Origin: a virus
IMG/VR virus record: IMGVR_UViG_3300030328_003043
Location: 1-38,474 of that record
DNA length: 38,474 nucleotides
Direction: 5' to 3' (one strand)
Part shown: positions 22,501 to 32,600 of the stretch, in pieces
Numbering within the stretch: position 1 is the stretch's first letter
Layout of the letters: each line of letters opens with the position of its first letter
Notes under the pieces: model-generated
Database searches by the model: none
Told to the model about the DNA's origin: nothing
The model's input: only the letters and a program-made list of their open reading frames with translations
Position numbers and translations under genes: made by a program

Positions 22501-23326
22501 TTGGTATGATTGTCCAATTGTAATACCTTATTATGGTGGGAAGTATGAGATGAGCAGAACACTTGTTCCTCTCATACCCCATCATATTAGATATTTTGAG
22601 GTATTTTCTGGCGGTCTATCAATGTTTTTTAGAAAAACAAAAGCAAAGTGGAATGTTCTTAATGATATTGATAATAATATAATAAATCTATATATGTGTG
22701 TAATAAAAGACATAGATAAACTTGTTTATTATTTAAATTGGATTCCTAAATCAAGAAAATTATTCTTAGATTTTAAAGGGGAAATAAAAGAACAAAAAGA
22801 GTTTGATATACCAGACCCTTTGCAAGCTGCTAAATATCTTTATTGTATAAGATATAGTTTTAACAAGCTTATTCACACTCCATTTGCCATGAACAAAGAT
22901 ATGAAAAAAAATTGGAAAAAAGAGCTTGAATATTCAAGAAGCAGAATAGGGGGATCAACAATAGAAAACTTAGACTTTGAAACATTAATAGAAAAATATA
23001 AACCTAAAGAAAATGATTTTTGGTATTTAGATCCACCATATTTTATAGCAACAGACAGAGGTGATTATTATATGAATGGATTTACAAATAAAGATCATTT
23101 AAGACTAAAAGAATGTGTAGACACTATAGATAAAAATAATGCAAAATTTATGATAAGCTATGATTACAGAGAAGAAGTTGAAGAATTATACTCTAATTAC
23201 AACATAAAAACCATAAAAATGAAATACGCAGGAGCAACAAAAAAAGCTAGAGACATACAAAGAAAAGAGTATGTAATAATGAATTACGAACCAACAACAC
23301 AATTTCAATTATTTAAGGAGGATTAA
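22487..23326 (+). CDS. DNA N6-adenine methyltransferase (Dam/D12 class)
   Basis: A 279-residue enzyme. Motifs are PYYGGK (14-19), FEVFSGGLS (37-45, the AdoMet site) and DPPY (182-185, the catalytic loop) in the order of the D12 class, which methylates adenine, often in GATC. The start is TTG 22487 with AGAGG six bases upstream and a 14-base overlap with the previous gene. No restriction enzyme gene is nearby, so it is an orphan, probably shielding phage DNA from host restriction or marking it for packaging or replication. It ends directly before the helicase ATG. Confidence 0.85.
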   Translation: MPSLDWYDCPIVIPYYGGKYEMSRTLVPLIPHHIRYFEVFSGGLSMFFRKTKAKWNVLNDIDNNIINLYMCVIKDIDKLVYYLNWIPKSRKLFLDFKGEIKEQKEFDIPDPLQAAKYLYCIRYSFNKLIHTPFAMNKDMKKNWKKELEYSRSRIGGSTIENLDFETLIEKYKPKENDFWYLDPPYFIATDRGDYYMNGFTNKDHLRLKECVDTIDKNNAKFMISYDYREEVEELYSNYNIKTIKMKYAGATKKARDIQRKEYVIMNYEPTTQFQLFKED

Positions 23327-24649
23327 ATGGAAAATGGTGTAAAAGAATCTCAACCGCTTCCACATTCAGATGACGCTGAACAAGCATTGTTAGGATGCAT
23401 GATAAATGGAGGAGAAAGAGAACATGAAATAGCAATAGCTTGGGTAAGACAAGATAATGCATTTTATAATGAAGATAATAAAATAATATGGAAAGCAATA
23501 AAAGACTTAAAATATGATGGAATAAAAATAGACTTTATAACATTAAATAATAAAATAAAAGACATTAAAAAAGAAGGAATGGCATACTATATAACTGGAT
23601 TAGTAGAATCAGTTCCTACAATTGCTAATGTAGAACATTATGCAAGAATAGTTTGGGAAAGATATATTCAAAGAGAAACTGCTAAATCAGCTCACAATTT
23701 AGTAAATGCAAGCTATGACGATTATACAAAAGTAGGATCAATTTTAGAAAAACATAATAAACTTATTAATGAATTAAGAACAATACAGCCATCTAAAAGA
23801 AAAGATATTGGAGATTTAGTTGAAGAAATGAAAATGACTGTAAAAGAAGATACTAATTTAATACCATTTAATTTAGCTCATCTTGATATGTTTGCAGGCG
23901 GAATGACTCGTAAAGAAATAACAGTAATAGGAGGAAGGCCCGGTCATGGAAAAACAACATTAATAATAAACATAATTAGAGGATTAATTTCTCAAGGATT
24001 TAAAGTTATGTTATTTAATAGAGAAATGAGCAATACTGAAATGTTAAAAAAGATAGCAGTAATGGAAAGTAAATCTTTGCAATATGGCAATATGAGAAGA
24101 AATGATTTGTCAGAAAAAGATAAAAAACAATTTGAAGAAACATCAAAATCAATAAAAGAAAAATATAAAAACTTTATGATGTATGATAATATAAGAAGCC
24201 TATCTGAATGCTTAAGAGAAATATCGAGATATAAACCAGATGTAGTTATAGATGATTATATACAATTAATAGATGTAAACAATGTTAAAGAAGGCAGAAG
24301 ATTCGAGATAGAAAAAATAATGCAAGAATATAAATGGATATGTAAACAAGAAAATTGTTCTTCTATTTTAGTATCACAATTAAATAGAGAAATAGAAAGA
24401 AGATTAGACCCTAGACCTCGTATGAGTGATTATGCAGAGTCAGGAGTAATTGAACAAACTGCTGAATCAGCAATGTTTGTATTCTATGGATACAATTTTG
24501 ATAGTGAAAAATATTCACCATACAAAAGTGAAATAATTGTTTCTAAAAGCAGATACGGAAGAATAGGAACTCATTTAACTGGATTTAACGGCAATAGATG
24601 TAAATTTTATTTAAACCCAGAAATGGCTGAAAAGGACAATATTGAGTAA
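23327..24649 (+). CDS. DnaB-type replicative helicase
   Basis: A 440-residue helicase. Residues 14-110 are the DnaB N-terminal domain (DAEQALLGCMI). The RecA-like core has Walker A GRPGHGKTT (203-211), Walker B VVIDDYIQLID (306-316), the sensor region ILVSQLNREIERR (347-359) and the SGVIEQTAE segment (372-380). All ATPase residues are present. It would unwind DNA at the phage replication fork as a hexamer. There is no primase domain, unlike T7 gp4. AAGGAGG precedes ATG 23327, and it starts on the base after the methylase stop codon. Confidence 0.93.
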   Translation: MENGVKESQPLPHSDDAEQALLGCMINGGEREHEIAIAWVRQDNAFYNEDNKIIWKAIKDLKYDGIKIDFITLNNKIKDIKKEGMAYYITGLVESVPTIANVEHYARIVWERYIQRETAKSAHNLVNASYDDYTKVGSILEKHNKLINELRTIQPSKRKDIGDLVEEMKMTVKEDTNLIPFNLAHLDMFAGGMTRKEITVIGGRPGHGKTTLIINIIRGLISQGFKVMLFNREMSNTEMLKKIAVMESKSLQYGNMRRNDLSEKDKKQFEETSKSIKEKYKNFMMYDNIRSLSECLREISRYKPDVVIDDYIQLIDVNNVKEGRRFEIEKIMQEYKWICKQENCSSILVSQLNREIERRLDPRPRMSDYAESGVIEQTAESAMFVFYGYNFDSEKYSPYKSEIIVSKSRYGRIGTHLTGFNGNRCKFYLNPEMAEKDNIE

Positions 24650-24938
24650 AAGTTGCTACGGGTGTTTCTTTGAAGTAAATTCTAAATGTTATTGGTTTTT
24701 TATCAATAAAAAAGAAGCACCCAAAACAATTCCTTCAGAAATAATTAATGTTGGATGCAACAAATACAAGAATAACAATCAAAACGAAACATCAGAATTA
24801 ATAGAAATAATAATAAATAAATTTGATGGCGAAATAATTAGTGATAAATATAAACCACCAATAAAAAAAAGAAAGACATACAAAAAGAAGTATGTTAAAA
24901 GTCCACACAACTATGCATATAGGAGAGATGCACAATGA
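24642..24938 (+). CDS. Small Cys-containing basic protein
   Basis: A 98-residue protein. The start is TTG 24642 with AAAGGA upstream and an eight-base overlap with the helicase. CYGC (5-8), Cys16 and Cys39 could form one zinc site. The C-terminal third is strongly basic (KKRKTYKKKYVKSPHNYAYR). Given coupling to the helicase it may be a helicase partner or DNA-binding accessory; not recognised. Confidence 0.58.
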   Translation: MSKSCYGCFFEVNSKCYWFFINKKEAPKTIPSEIINVGCNKYKNNNQNETSELIEIIINKFDGEIISDKYKPPIKKRKTYKKKYVKSPHNYAYRRDAQ

Positions 24939-25111
24939 GAACAACAGAGTTTTTAGATTTTTTAAATAGAGAAGATCTTAAAGATATAGAAAGTGAATAC
25001 CATCATTTTGATCCATTTATTATAAATGAAAATGGTAAAAAAGTAATAGATAAAAAATGGTTAAAAATAAGACGAGATTATAAAAAAGATAAAGCAAAGG
25101 ATAAAAAATGA
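24935..25111 (+). CDS. Small charged protein between helicase and resolvase genes
   Basis: A 58-residue frame with AGGAGAG before ATG 24935. The first half is acidic with FLDFLNREDLKDIESEYHHF, and the second half is Lys-rich (DYKKDKAKDKK). It overlaps both neighbours by four bases (ATGA), which fits a translated gene in a tight operon. Function unknown. Confidence 0.62.
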   Translation: MRTTEFLDFLNREDLKDIESEYHHFDPFIINENGKKVIDKKWLKIRRDYKKDKAKDKK

Positions 25112-25617
25112 ATAAAACTGTAATAGGAGTAGACCCAGGTGCCAATGGTGCAATTAGTTTTACATCATTAATAGAAAAAAAATTGTACTCACATAAATGT
25201 CATAAACTTATATCTGGAAGAAGAATATCAGTCTCAATGGCTGTTCAAGCTTTTAATAAAGGAAAGAAGATAGCATACATAGAAAAAGTCCATGCTATGC
25301 CTCACGATGGAAGGAGCTCTTTATTTAAGTTTGGAGTGAACTATGGAGTATGGTTAGGATTATTACATAGCAATCGTAAAATAAACAAAATAGTTGAAGT
25401 ATCACCACAAAAATGGATGAAATTCTGGGAAAATAAAATCGGAGAAAAACTACCTAAAATAAAAAAAGATAGAAAAAATAAATTAAAAGAAATAGCATCT
25501 GTTTATACAGATAAACCAGCGACACTTTGGAACGCTGATAGTGTTTTAATAACAATGTACGGAATGTACCAAGAAGAAGGAGAAACATATGAGCAAAACA
25601 AACATAACAAAAGTTAA
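25108..25617 (+). CDS. RuvC-like Holliday junction resolvase
   Basis: A 169-residue RNase H-fold nuclease. It opens with VIGVDPGANGAISF (Asp9), has YIEKVHAMP (Glu59), and has WNADSVLI (Asp144), the three acidic metal ligands expected for RuvC-like resolvases; a basic stretch (LPKIKKDRKNKLKEIA) fits junction binding. It would cut branched DNA made by recombination-dependent replication before packaging. The family is widespread in phages in this gene context. Confidence 0.82.
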   Translation: MNKTVIGVDPGANGAISFTSLIEKKLYSHKCHKLISGRRISVSMAVQAFNKGKKIAYIEKVHAMPHDGRSSLFKFGVNYGVWLGLLHSNRKINKIVEVSPQKWMKFWENKIGEKLPKIKKDRKNKLKEIASVYTDKPATLWNADSVLITMYGMYQEEGETYEQNKHNKS

Positions 25618-25825
25618 AATGGAAGAAAAATGGAATATTGGATATAAAAACATAATAGAAGTAGAGCATTCAGTACTATCTGCATTTGAAAAACAAATGT
25701 TTTTTATATTTAAAATATATGAAAAATTATTTTGGATAGAATTAATGTTTGCATCTTCTAAATCAACATTAAAAATTGGAATATTTTCTATGTTTTTTGA
25801 AATAGGAGGAGGATTCAATGAGTGA
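25589..25825 (+). CDS. Small hydrophobic hypothetical protein
   Basis: A 78-residue protein with AAGGAG before ATG 25589. It has alternating aromatic and hydrophobic stretches (FEKQMFFIFKIYEKLFWIEL and LKIGIFSMFFEIGGG) that look like amphipathic or membrane-associated helices, without a clear single spanning segment. It overlaps both neighbours. Not recognised. Confidence 0.55.
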   Translation: MSKTNITKVKMEEKWNIGYKNIIEVEHSVLSAFEKQMFFIFKIYEKLFWIELMFASSKSTLKIGIFSMFFEIGGGFNE

Positions 25826-25916
25826 TGATTTAGTCAAAGAAATATTAAAAGACATAGCAAAACTATTAGAAAAACTTAATTCAGAAATACACAAACTATC
25901 TAAACTATTAAAATAG
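25818..25916 (+). CDS. Tiny Leu/Ile/Lys coiled-coil peptide
   Basis: A 32-residue frame with AGGAGGA before ATG 25818. Nearly all of it is one amphipathic helix with Leu/Ile every three to four residues (LVKEILKDIAKLLEKLNSEI), likely a small coiled coil. It is the last gene of the early transcript, directly before the terminator. Confidence 0.6.
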   Translation: MSDDLVKEILKDIAKLLEKLNSEIHKLSKLLK

Positions 25917-25936
25917 CCTATATAAGTTAACGGCTC

Positions 25937-25977
25937 GAGGCGGGTAGCATTAATTTGTTGCTCGCCTCTTTTTTTTT
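25937..25977 (+). terminator. Strong intrinsic terminator ending the early operon
   Basis: GAGGCG (25937-25942) pairs with CGCCTC (25963-25968), extended inward by GTAGCA and TGTTGC with G-T pairs. Nine T (25969-25977) follow on the plus strand. It separates the rightward early module from the leftward giant genes, whose last stop codon lies within the T run. Confidence 0.92.
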
Positions 25978-28900
25978 AAAAAGATAAATAGTCGTCTACA
26001 GTCTCCCAAATTTCATCTGCTGGCCCGCCAGGTGATAATATATCAATAGGAGTAGGTAAATAAACTTTAGATCCTCTCCAAAAATTTTCACCAAAATCAA
26101 GTATCCATAAATAAAGAGTAACAATTTCAGAAGGAGTCCAATCTCTTAAAATATCTTCAAATTCTTCTTCTTCTTCCCCTGTCATAGCCTGTAATAAAAT
26201 AGCAAGGAAAATTGCAATATTAAGAGTTCTTGAAATTAAAGGACTTTCTAATCCAGATAATCCTCTAACATTAACTTTGCTTCTAAAAAAAGGTCTAACA
26301 AGTCCTTGATAGCTTTTTAAAATTGTATATGGCCAAGCTTTCATAAATAAAAGCTTCATACCCACGCTTGCTACACCTCTTATCAGTAAAAAATTAACAG
26401 CTCTATCTAAATTTTTATCATCTAATTCTTTATTTAATTTAAACATCCTTTGCCAATAATGAATTTGATCTTTACTAAATCCAAAAGCTCTAGCTGATTG
26501 AGAACCTCCTCTTAAAACTTTTTTAGCAATTTGAAAAGAAATTCTAAAAGGTAGTGATCCCCATCCATATTTTGGATCCCATCCTCTCTCTTCAACCCAT
26601 TCTGAAGAAAGAGCAACTGATCTTAGTATCTCCATTTCTACAATTACTTGATTATACTCATAAGGTTTCCATTGAAAAAATGTTCCCCCAAACCCACCTC
26701 TCATAGCTTTAGGAGATATAACTTTTGTTAATCCAAATAAATTATGATAAACATAAACTCTTGCCTCATCTACAGCATCTGGAGAATCTGTATATTTCCA
26801 TCCTTGCTTATCAGGCGGAACATATACCATACCATGATTATAAGCATTAATAAAACCCATATGAGCAAATTCAGCTCTCATTCTAGCTTCAGATCCTTTC
26901 ATAGTCAAAAATTCTTCAGCAGCTGCAAAAGGAAACCATTCAAGTTTCCATTTAACTAATCTGTTCACAGTCTTTAGTCCTAATCCAATTTTTAAATCTA
27001 AAAACCTTTTTCTTAATCTTTTTTCATCTTCTTTAGTATACGAGCCATGAACAATTCTATGTAATTCTTCTTTAACTCTTTTTAATTCTTGAGTTGTAAT
27101 TGCTTCCTCAGTAGATCTTTTTCTTGCATTTGTTATCAATCTATCCCAAGAAGAACTTTGATCAATCCAGTCACTCAAAACTACTGTTTTAAACAATCTA
27201 GCAATATCTACTAAAGGCATAAGTCCTTCTTTCCAATCACTATCTCCTTCTAATGTCATACCCATTGTAAGCATATCAACAAAAGCATTTCCAGGGTGCA
27301 AAACTCCAGTTTCTTCAACTTGTTGCCATATTGAATCTGCTGAAACATTATTTTCATCTCTAGATGACAAAGCTCTCATAGAATTATATGTATTTTTATA
27401 TCCGTAATTAATCACTCCATTTAATCTTTGAAGATTATTAGGAACAGTAGTAAAAGTGCCTAAATTTGCTCCAGTTTTGTAACCTCTCCATATTAAATTT
27501 GAATCTCTAACATTTTCAGCAGTCCATCTTTCTGGTAAATATTTTGCTACAGATTGGTCAGAAGGAATTGGGCCAATTCCAGACTCTATATCAACATCTC
27601 CATAAGCAACTTTTGCATGATCAACCATCCAATCAACTAATTTTGGATTGTGGTGCATAGCTCCTATTGCTTTATAAAGCATAGTTTTTAATTTTACAAG
27701 CTCTAAAGCTCTCATTGCTTGATCTACATATTCTTTAGGTACTTCTCTATCTTTTCTTCTTTGCTTGTGATCTGTAAACAAAGTTCTAGCTTTTGTAGCT
27801 AATACTCTATTTGACATTATCATTTCATTTTTGTCAGCATCTCCATCATCTTTACCATACAACCTAGTGTGCATATTTGAAATCATTTCTTCATAAAATT
27901 CTCTTTTATCTTTTAATTCAGATATTCTTTCAGATGATTCAGCTTTTTCCATACTATCAGACTCTTCACTTTTCATAACATTTTCATCAACAGCAAGTTG
28001 AGCTTCGATTTCTGGTAAATAAGATTTTGTTATTACCTTATAAGCTTTTTCTAACATTGTTTGATATACAATATCATAAAATTTTACATTGCCATAACTC
28101 CATTCAGAAGCTTTTCTAGCAAACATATTAGAAGAAATAAAATTACCTTGATCATCTTCAAAGATATTAAAACTAATTCCACCAAGACTGTTAATTTTTT
28201 CCAGAAGTTCTTGAACATCTTCTTCCGGCCATCCAGATTTAATAGCTCTTCTAGTAAAAGATTTTATATAAAATTGAAGTTCTTCTAACGATTCTTTAGT
28301 ATCTTTTTTTAATACTTTATCAAAAAAAACTTTATACCAATCTCTTTGCATTTTAATAGTTTCCCACAATTCTGGCATCCATTCATCTAGGGGTTGATAT
28401 GTTTTATTTTCTAATTTAACTCCACTAGTCCAATCTGCATATTTTCTTTTAGGAACAATATTATTTTCATCCATGCTTTCATATTTATACACTCTATGAT
28501 CATTAGCTGTAAAAAAACCAGCTTCTAACTCAGTAGGTAATAAATGCTTTTCAAGAATTTCTTTAGTAATTAGTTTATTCTTTTTTATATCTTTGAAAAA
28601 ACTATCCAAATTATCTGGTATTCTATAAACAAGATATGCATTTTCATTTTCGCCTGGGTCTAATTCTTTAGAAAGAATATTTTCTTTAATTTGATTTTTT
28701 CTGTAATTCCTTAAAATCTTTTTTCCAGTATCATTTGAATGTAAAGGAATCATAACATATCTTGAATCAGAATCTCCTATTTCGTGCCTTTCAGATTCCC
28801 CAGCAGACATTTGTTTAAAAAATCTTTTACCAGCCCAAGAATTTCTCCATTTAATAAACTGTTCTGGATCTGTTGAAATATTAATTGGTATAATATTTCT

Positions 28901-29653
28901 TACTTCATTGTGAATTAATTCATCCATTAGTTGAATAGGAGCTAAAGAATTTTCATTATTTGTTAACTCAGCAACTGAACCTCTAGCAGATACTTGTCCT
29001 AATCTTTCATCTATTTCACCTAAAGATATTGGATTCTTTTTACCAGTAATTGGATCAACAATACTATATTTCCATCCATATCCTCTTTGCAAATAAGAAT
29101 CAAGTAATTCTTCAGTCATTTTAACAAAGCTAGATGTGTATCCACTAGGATCTAAAGACCTTGCAACAAGAATAGGTTTTTTAATAGTATTTTCATATTG
29201 AGTCAACCCTCCTTTTCCGGCTCTTTTTTCCCAACCAGACATTTTGTTTCTTATGTATCTTATTTTGCCATGATCCCATTCATTATGATTATTTAAACCA
29301 GCCATAAAAGGATTTGCTGGATCAGCAAAAGCAGACTGAAAATAAGCTTCTTGAAAAACTCCTTGAATCCATTTTAATCTCATTTCTACAGCTTCAGCAG
29401 GTACTACAAAAGGGTTGTTAATTGCATATAAATATTCCTTACTTGAATCAATTAAATAATCATAAAGTTTTTTATGCTCTTTGTATCTCTTTTTTTCTCT
29501 ATTTGCTTCTGCTTTATTAAATTCTTTATTAGAGGATTTATCAATAGGCAAACCGATCATTTGTCTAATTCCAAATACAAGATCAGTTTCTAAAGATAAT
29601 CTTTCTTCTTTAGTAAAATCGACTGCAAATTTTTTATCATCGCAAAGACTCAT
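25976..29653 (-). CDS. Giant internal virion protein (probable)
   Basis: A protein of about 1225 residues from ATG 29653, chosen over the ATG six bases upstream because AAAGG then has normal spacing and the start overlaps the upstream stop as ATGA. It is mostly helical and charged without a known enzyme motif. Parts recall large phage proteins carried in the head: a block near residue 990 with RGGFGGTFFQWKPYEYNQ, an amphipathic C-terminal region (ASVGMKLLFMKAWPYTILKS), a hydrophobic segment at about 1143-1159 (LNIAIFLAILLQAM), an EEEEE run and an aromatic-rich end. These fit ejection proteins that insert into the cell envelope when DNA enters. It is coupled to the polymerase-zincin gene, so the two giant proteins are probably made in a fixed ratio and packaged together. 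Confidence 0.6.
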   Translation of the reverse strand: MSLCDDKKFAVDFTKEERLSLETDLVFGIRQMIGLPIDKSSNKEFNKAEANREKKRYKEHKKLYDYLIDSSKEYLYAINNPFVVPAEAVEMRLKWIQGVFQEAYFQSAFADPANPFMAGLNNHNEWDHGKIRYIRNKMSGWEKRAGKGGLTQYENTIKKPILVARSLDPSGYTSSFVKMTEELLDSYLQRGYGWKYSIVDPITGKKNPISLGEIDERLGQVSARGSVAELTNNENSLAPIQLMDELIHNEVRNIIPINISTDPEQFIKWRNSWAGKRFFKQMSAGESERHEIGDSDSRYVMIPLHSNDTGKKILRNYRKNQIKENILSKELDPGENENAYLVYRIPDNLDSFFKDIKKNKLITKEILEKHLLPTELEAGFFTANDHRVYKYESMDENNIVPKRKYADWTSGVKLENKTYQPLDEWMPELWETIKMQRDWYKVFFDKVLKKDTKESLEELQFYIKSFTRRAIKSGWPEEDVQELLEKINSLGGISFNIFEDDQGNFISSNMFARKASEWSYGNVKFYDIVYQTMLEKAYKVITKSYLPEIEAQLAVDENVMKSEESDSMEKAESSERISELKDKREFYEEMISNMHTRLYGKDDGDADKNEMIMSNRVLATKARTLFTDHKQRRKDREVPKEYVDQAMRALELVKLKTMLYKAIGAMHHNPKLVDWMVDHAKVAYGDVDIESGIGPIPSDQSVAKYLPERWTAENVRDSNLIWRGYKTGANLGTFTTVPNNLQRLNGVINYGYKNTYNSMRALSSRDENNVSADSIWQQVEETGVLHPGNAFVDMLTMGMTLEGDSDWKEGLMPLVDIARLFKTVVLSDWIDQSSSWDRLITNARKRSTEEAITTQELKRVKEELHRIVHGSYTKEDEKRLRKRFLDLKIGLGLKTVNRLVKWKLEWFPFAAAEEFLTMKGSEARMRAEFAHMGFINAYNHGMVYVPPDKQGWKYTDSPDAVDEARVYVYHNLFGLTKVISPKAMRGGFGGTFFQWKPYEYNQVIVEMEILRSVALSSEWVEERGWDPKYGWGSLPFRISFQIAKKVLRGGSQSARAFGFSKDQIHYWQRMFKLNKELDDKNLDRAVNFLLIRGVASVGMKLLFMKAWPYTILKSYQGLVRPFFRSKVNVRGLSGLESPLISRTLNIAIFLAILLQAMTGEEEEEFEDILRDWTPSEIVTLYLWILDFGENFWRGSKVYLPTPIDILSPGGPADEIWETVDDYLSF

Positions 29654-32600
29654 TTGCATCCTTTCATTAATTGTTCATATGTCTTATTATTACTATCTTC
29701 ATATCTAGCATCTGCACTTAATCTTATTTTTTCATTAGAAGCTTCTCTTAAATTAGGGCCAAATCTATTTATATATTCAGACCAAACATCTGGATGCATC
29801 AGAGGCATAGGCAACATTTTTTCAATATCTCTTGCTCTTCCCATTTTTAACCAACTATCTGGTTCTCTAGTCTTTGAAAGAGTATTTTGATGTGTTTCTA
29901 TTTTAGATTCTATTTCAACTTTTTTATCTTCAGTAATGTCAGGATCAAGCAATTTTTCCCTGAGATTAATTATTAAATTACCTAATTGCTCTTCTCTTGC
30001 TGTAATCTTATCACTTCGTTTAGTAGAAAACTTTAAAGTTCCTCTTAAAAATCTTAATGTAGAATATGCTTGTTGTTCTTTACTCATTTCTAAAAATGAT
30101 GGTATTCCTTTTTTCTTATCACCTTTGTTTAACCATTTATCAATAAATTTTAAAATCTCATCTTGATACGGATAGCCTGAAGATGTAATTCTACTTTTAG
30201 TAATATCTTCATGCATCCTTGCGCTCATCATTATTCTATGGAATTCACCAGTAGCATGATTAGCAAAATTTCTAGCAACTTGTTTTTCTTTTTCCCACCC
30301 AACTTCTGGATACCATCTAGATTCTTTAGATTGTATTGTGTATAAATCTTTTTGAGTCTGCATAATTGCTCTTGTTATTCTATTTCTAGTATATCCAAAT
30401 GGATGTTCATATACTAAATCATTAGGATTTTCTTTTTGATATTTTAATAAAGACTCATGCGGTATAGATAATAATTGTTCCATAGCAGTAAGTTTATTAT
30501 TAAATGTTATGCTTTCAATTTTTAATGTTTGTTTAGCTAACCTACTTGTTTTACCAAATTTAAGCCTTCTAATATTTGCTCTTTTCATTATTTCTGATCC
30601 TTTATCTTTGCCAGATAATTCATTAAGATCATAAATGTCTTTACTTGATTGAAACATTTCAGCCATAGTTTGAGATTTTTTAGTTGTATCGTCTACTCCT
30701 CTTCTTAAAACATTGTGCATTAATTCTTTTCTTATAAGAGAAGAAATAGTAATAGCTTGTTTTGATCCTATTTGAGAACCATTATCTTGAACAAACATTT
30801 TTGGTATTAAATAATTGTAACCAGAAAAACCCCAATCAGAAAGATAACTATAACTAGCATTATCTACAGCTGCTTGCAATAATATTCTAAGTTCTATAAT
30901 AGGACTTGTCATAAGATATTTATCACCACTTTCCCATTCAATACCATTTTTGTCTACTAATTTACCCATTTTAGAGTTATCTAACATTTCTTGAGTAACA
31001 TCATCATTTAGCTTAGCATAATTCATTACTCTATTTATTTTATCAGGGTCTCTTACAACAATTGATTGTCCTCCAATTTTCATCTTTAATTCTTTATAAA
31101 ACATATTTTCCATAAAATCTATAGAATTCATCATAATGCCTTGAGAATTAATTCCTCTTCCTAATCTTCCAGCTGATACATAAGAATCTGATTTTTTACC
31201 TACATGGTAATCATCTTCTTTTTTAGAAAAATATTCTAACCTTACAAATTGGTCTCTTTTTTCAAATTCATCTTTAATGTTTTTAGATTTTAACATATTA
31301 ACTATTTTTCTGTCTTTGTATCTATCTCCAAAATACATAGCAAGTAAGAAAGCATTATCACCATCATTGTCTGCTTGTAGCTTTCCTAAAGCAGTATCTG
31401 GATGAAACCAAACTACAGACCCATGTCCTCTTGGCATAACTTTTTCAACTTTAGCTAAAAAGACGCTACTTTGTGTATAGGTAGGCCACCTTCCTGCTAA
31501 AACATAAATTGGGTTATCTCTTAATGATTCATTTATATTATTTATTAAATCATTGTTAAATCCAGATACATTTAAAATATCTTTTAAAAATCTTACCATA
31601 GTAACATCATCGCCACTAATTACAACACCTTCTTTTGATCTAACAAGACTTTTAGTGATGTCGGGTTTTATTACTGGGTAACTGCCAAAACCTCTTCTTC
31701 TTGCTCTGTAAGAATTTTCTTTAATCATTTTATTTTTAATAGGTTCTACTACCCCTGTCATTAAATGAGGATGCATAAAACCATCTTGAATCATTTCGCC
31801 TGGCTTAGGTTCTAAAAGCATATCAACTTCATTTACAATGGAAAGACCATCTGATTTAAATTGCCCCATTAATGCTCTCATAACATTTGGATCTTTCCTT
31901 GCAGAAAACATAGCATTCATATTGGATCTAGCTACATTTAACATTTTATCTATAATACCATCTCTTAAAGAATCAAAAGAACTGTCGTATAAATGACTTA
32001 CCCACATCCAAGGAAAAGCTGCGCTGTTGTGACCAGTTTGTTTAGGAATTTTTACAATTCTTCTAGAATCTTCTGGAAGAGTAAGAGTGTCTGTAGCAAC
32101 TCTTCCATTTAATTTAAATGATCCACTTCCACCATCTGGCTCTTTAGCTTCGTCTAAAGTTCCAAACATATCTAATTGATTATCTTCGCCATCTCGTATA
32201 ATTATGTCAGAACCTTGGAGCTCTGTGTATACTATAATATTATCATTTTCATCTGTAATATATATATTTTCTTCTGGAACAAATTCATTTGATTTAAAAG
32301 CTACATAATGAGTCCCTTCTATCTCCTCACTTTGCTCAACTGGATGATGAATATTTGAAAAATCATCATTTTTACTTATCCACCTAATTCTACTTTTAAT
32401 TTCTCTTAATTTAGAAGACATTGGAGATATAGGAACTCTACCTATTGCTTCAGCAGTTTTATCTAAATAATCAGAACCAACCCACAAAGCTCCATCTCCA
32501 TGATATTTATCTGGAAGACCTGCAACATAATCTGCCATAGGTATTTTTTTTGAAGAAGTAGCAGCTCCTGGTTCTCCTTTTGAAACAAATAATTTTGATT

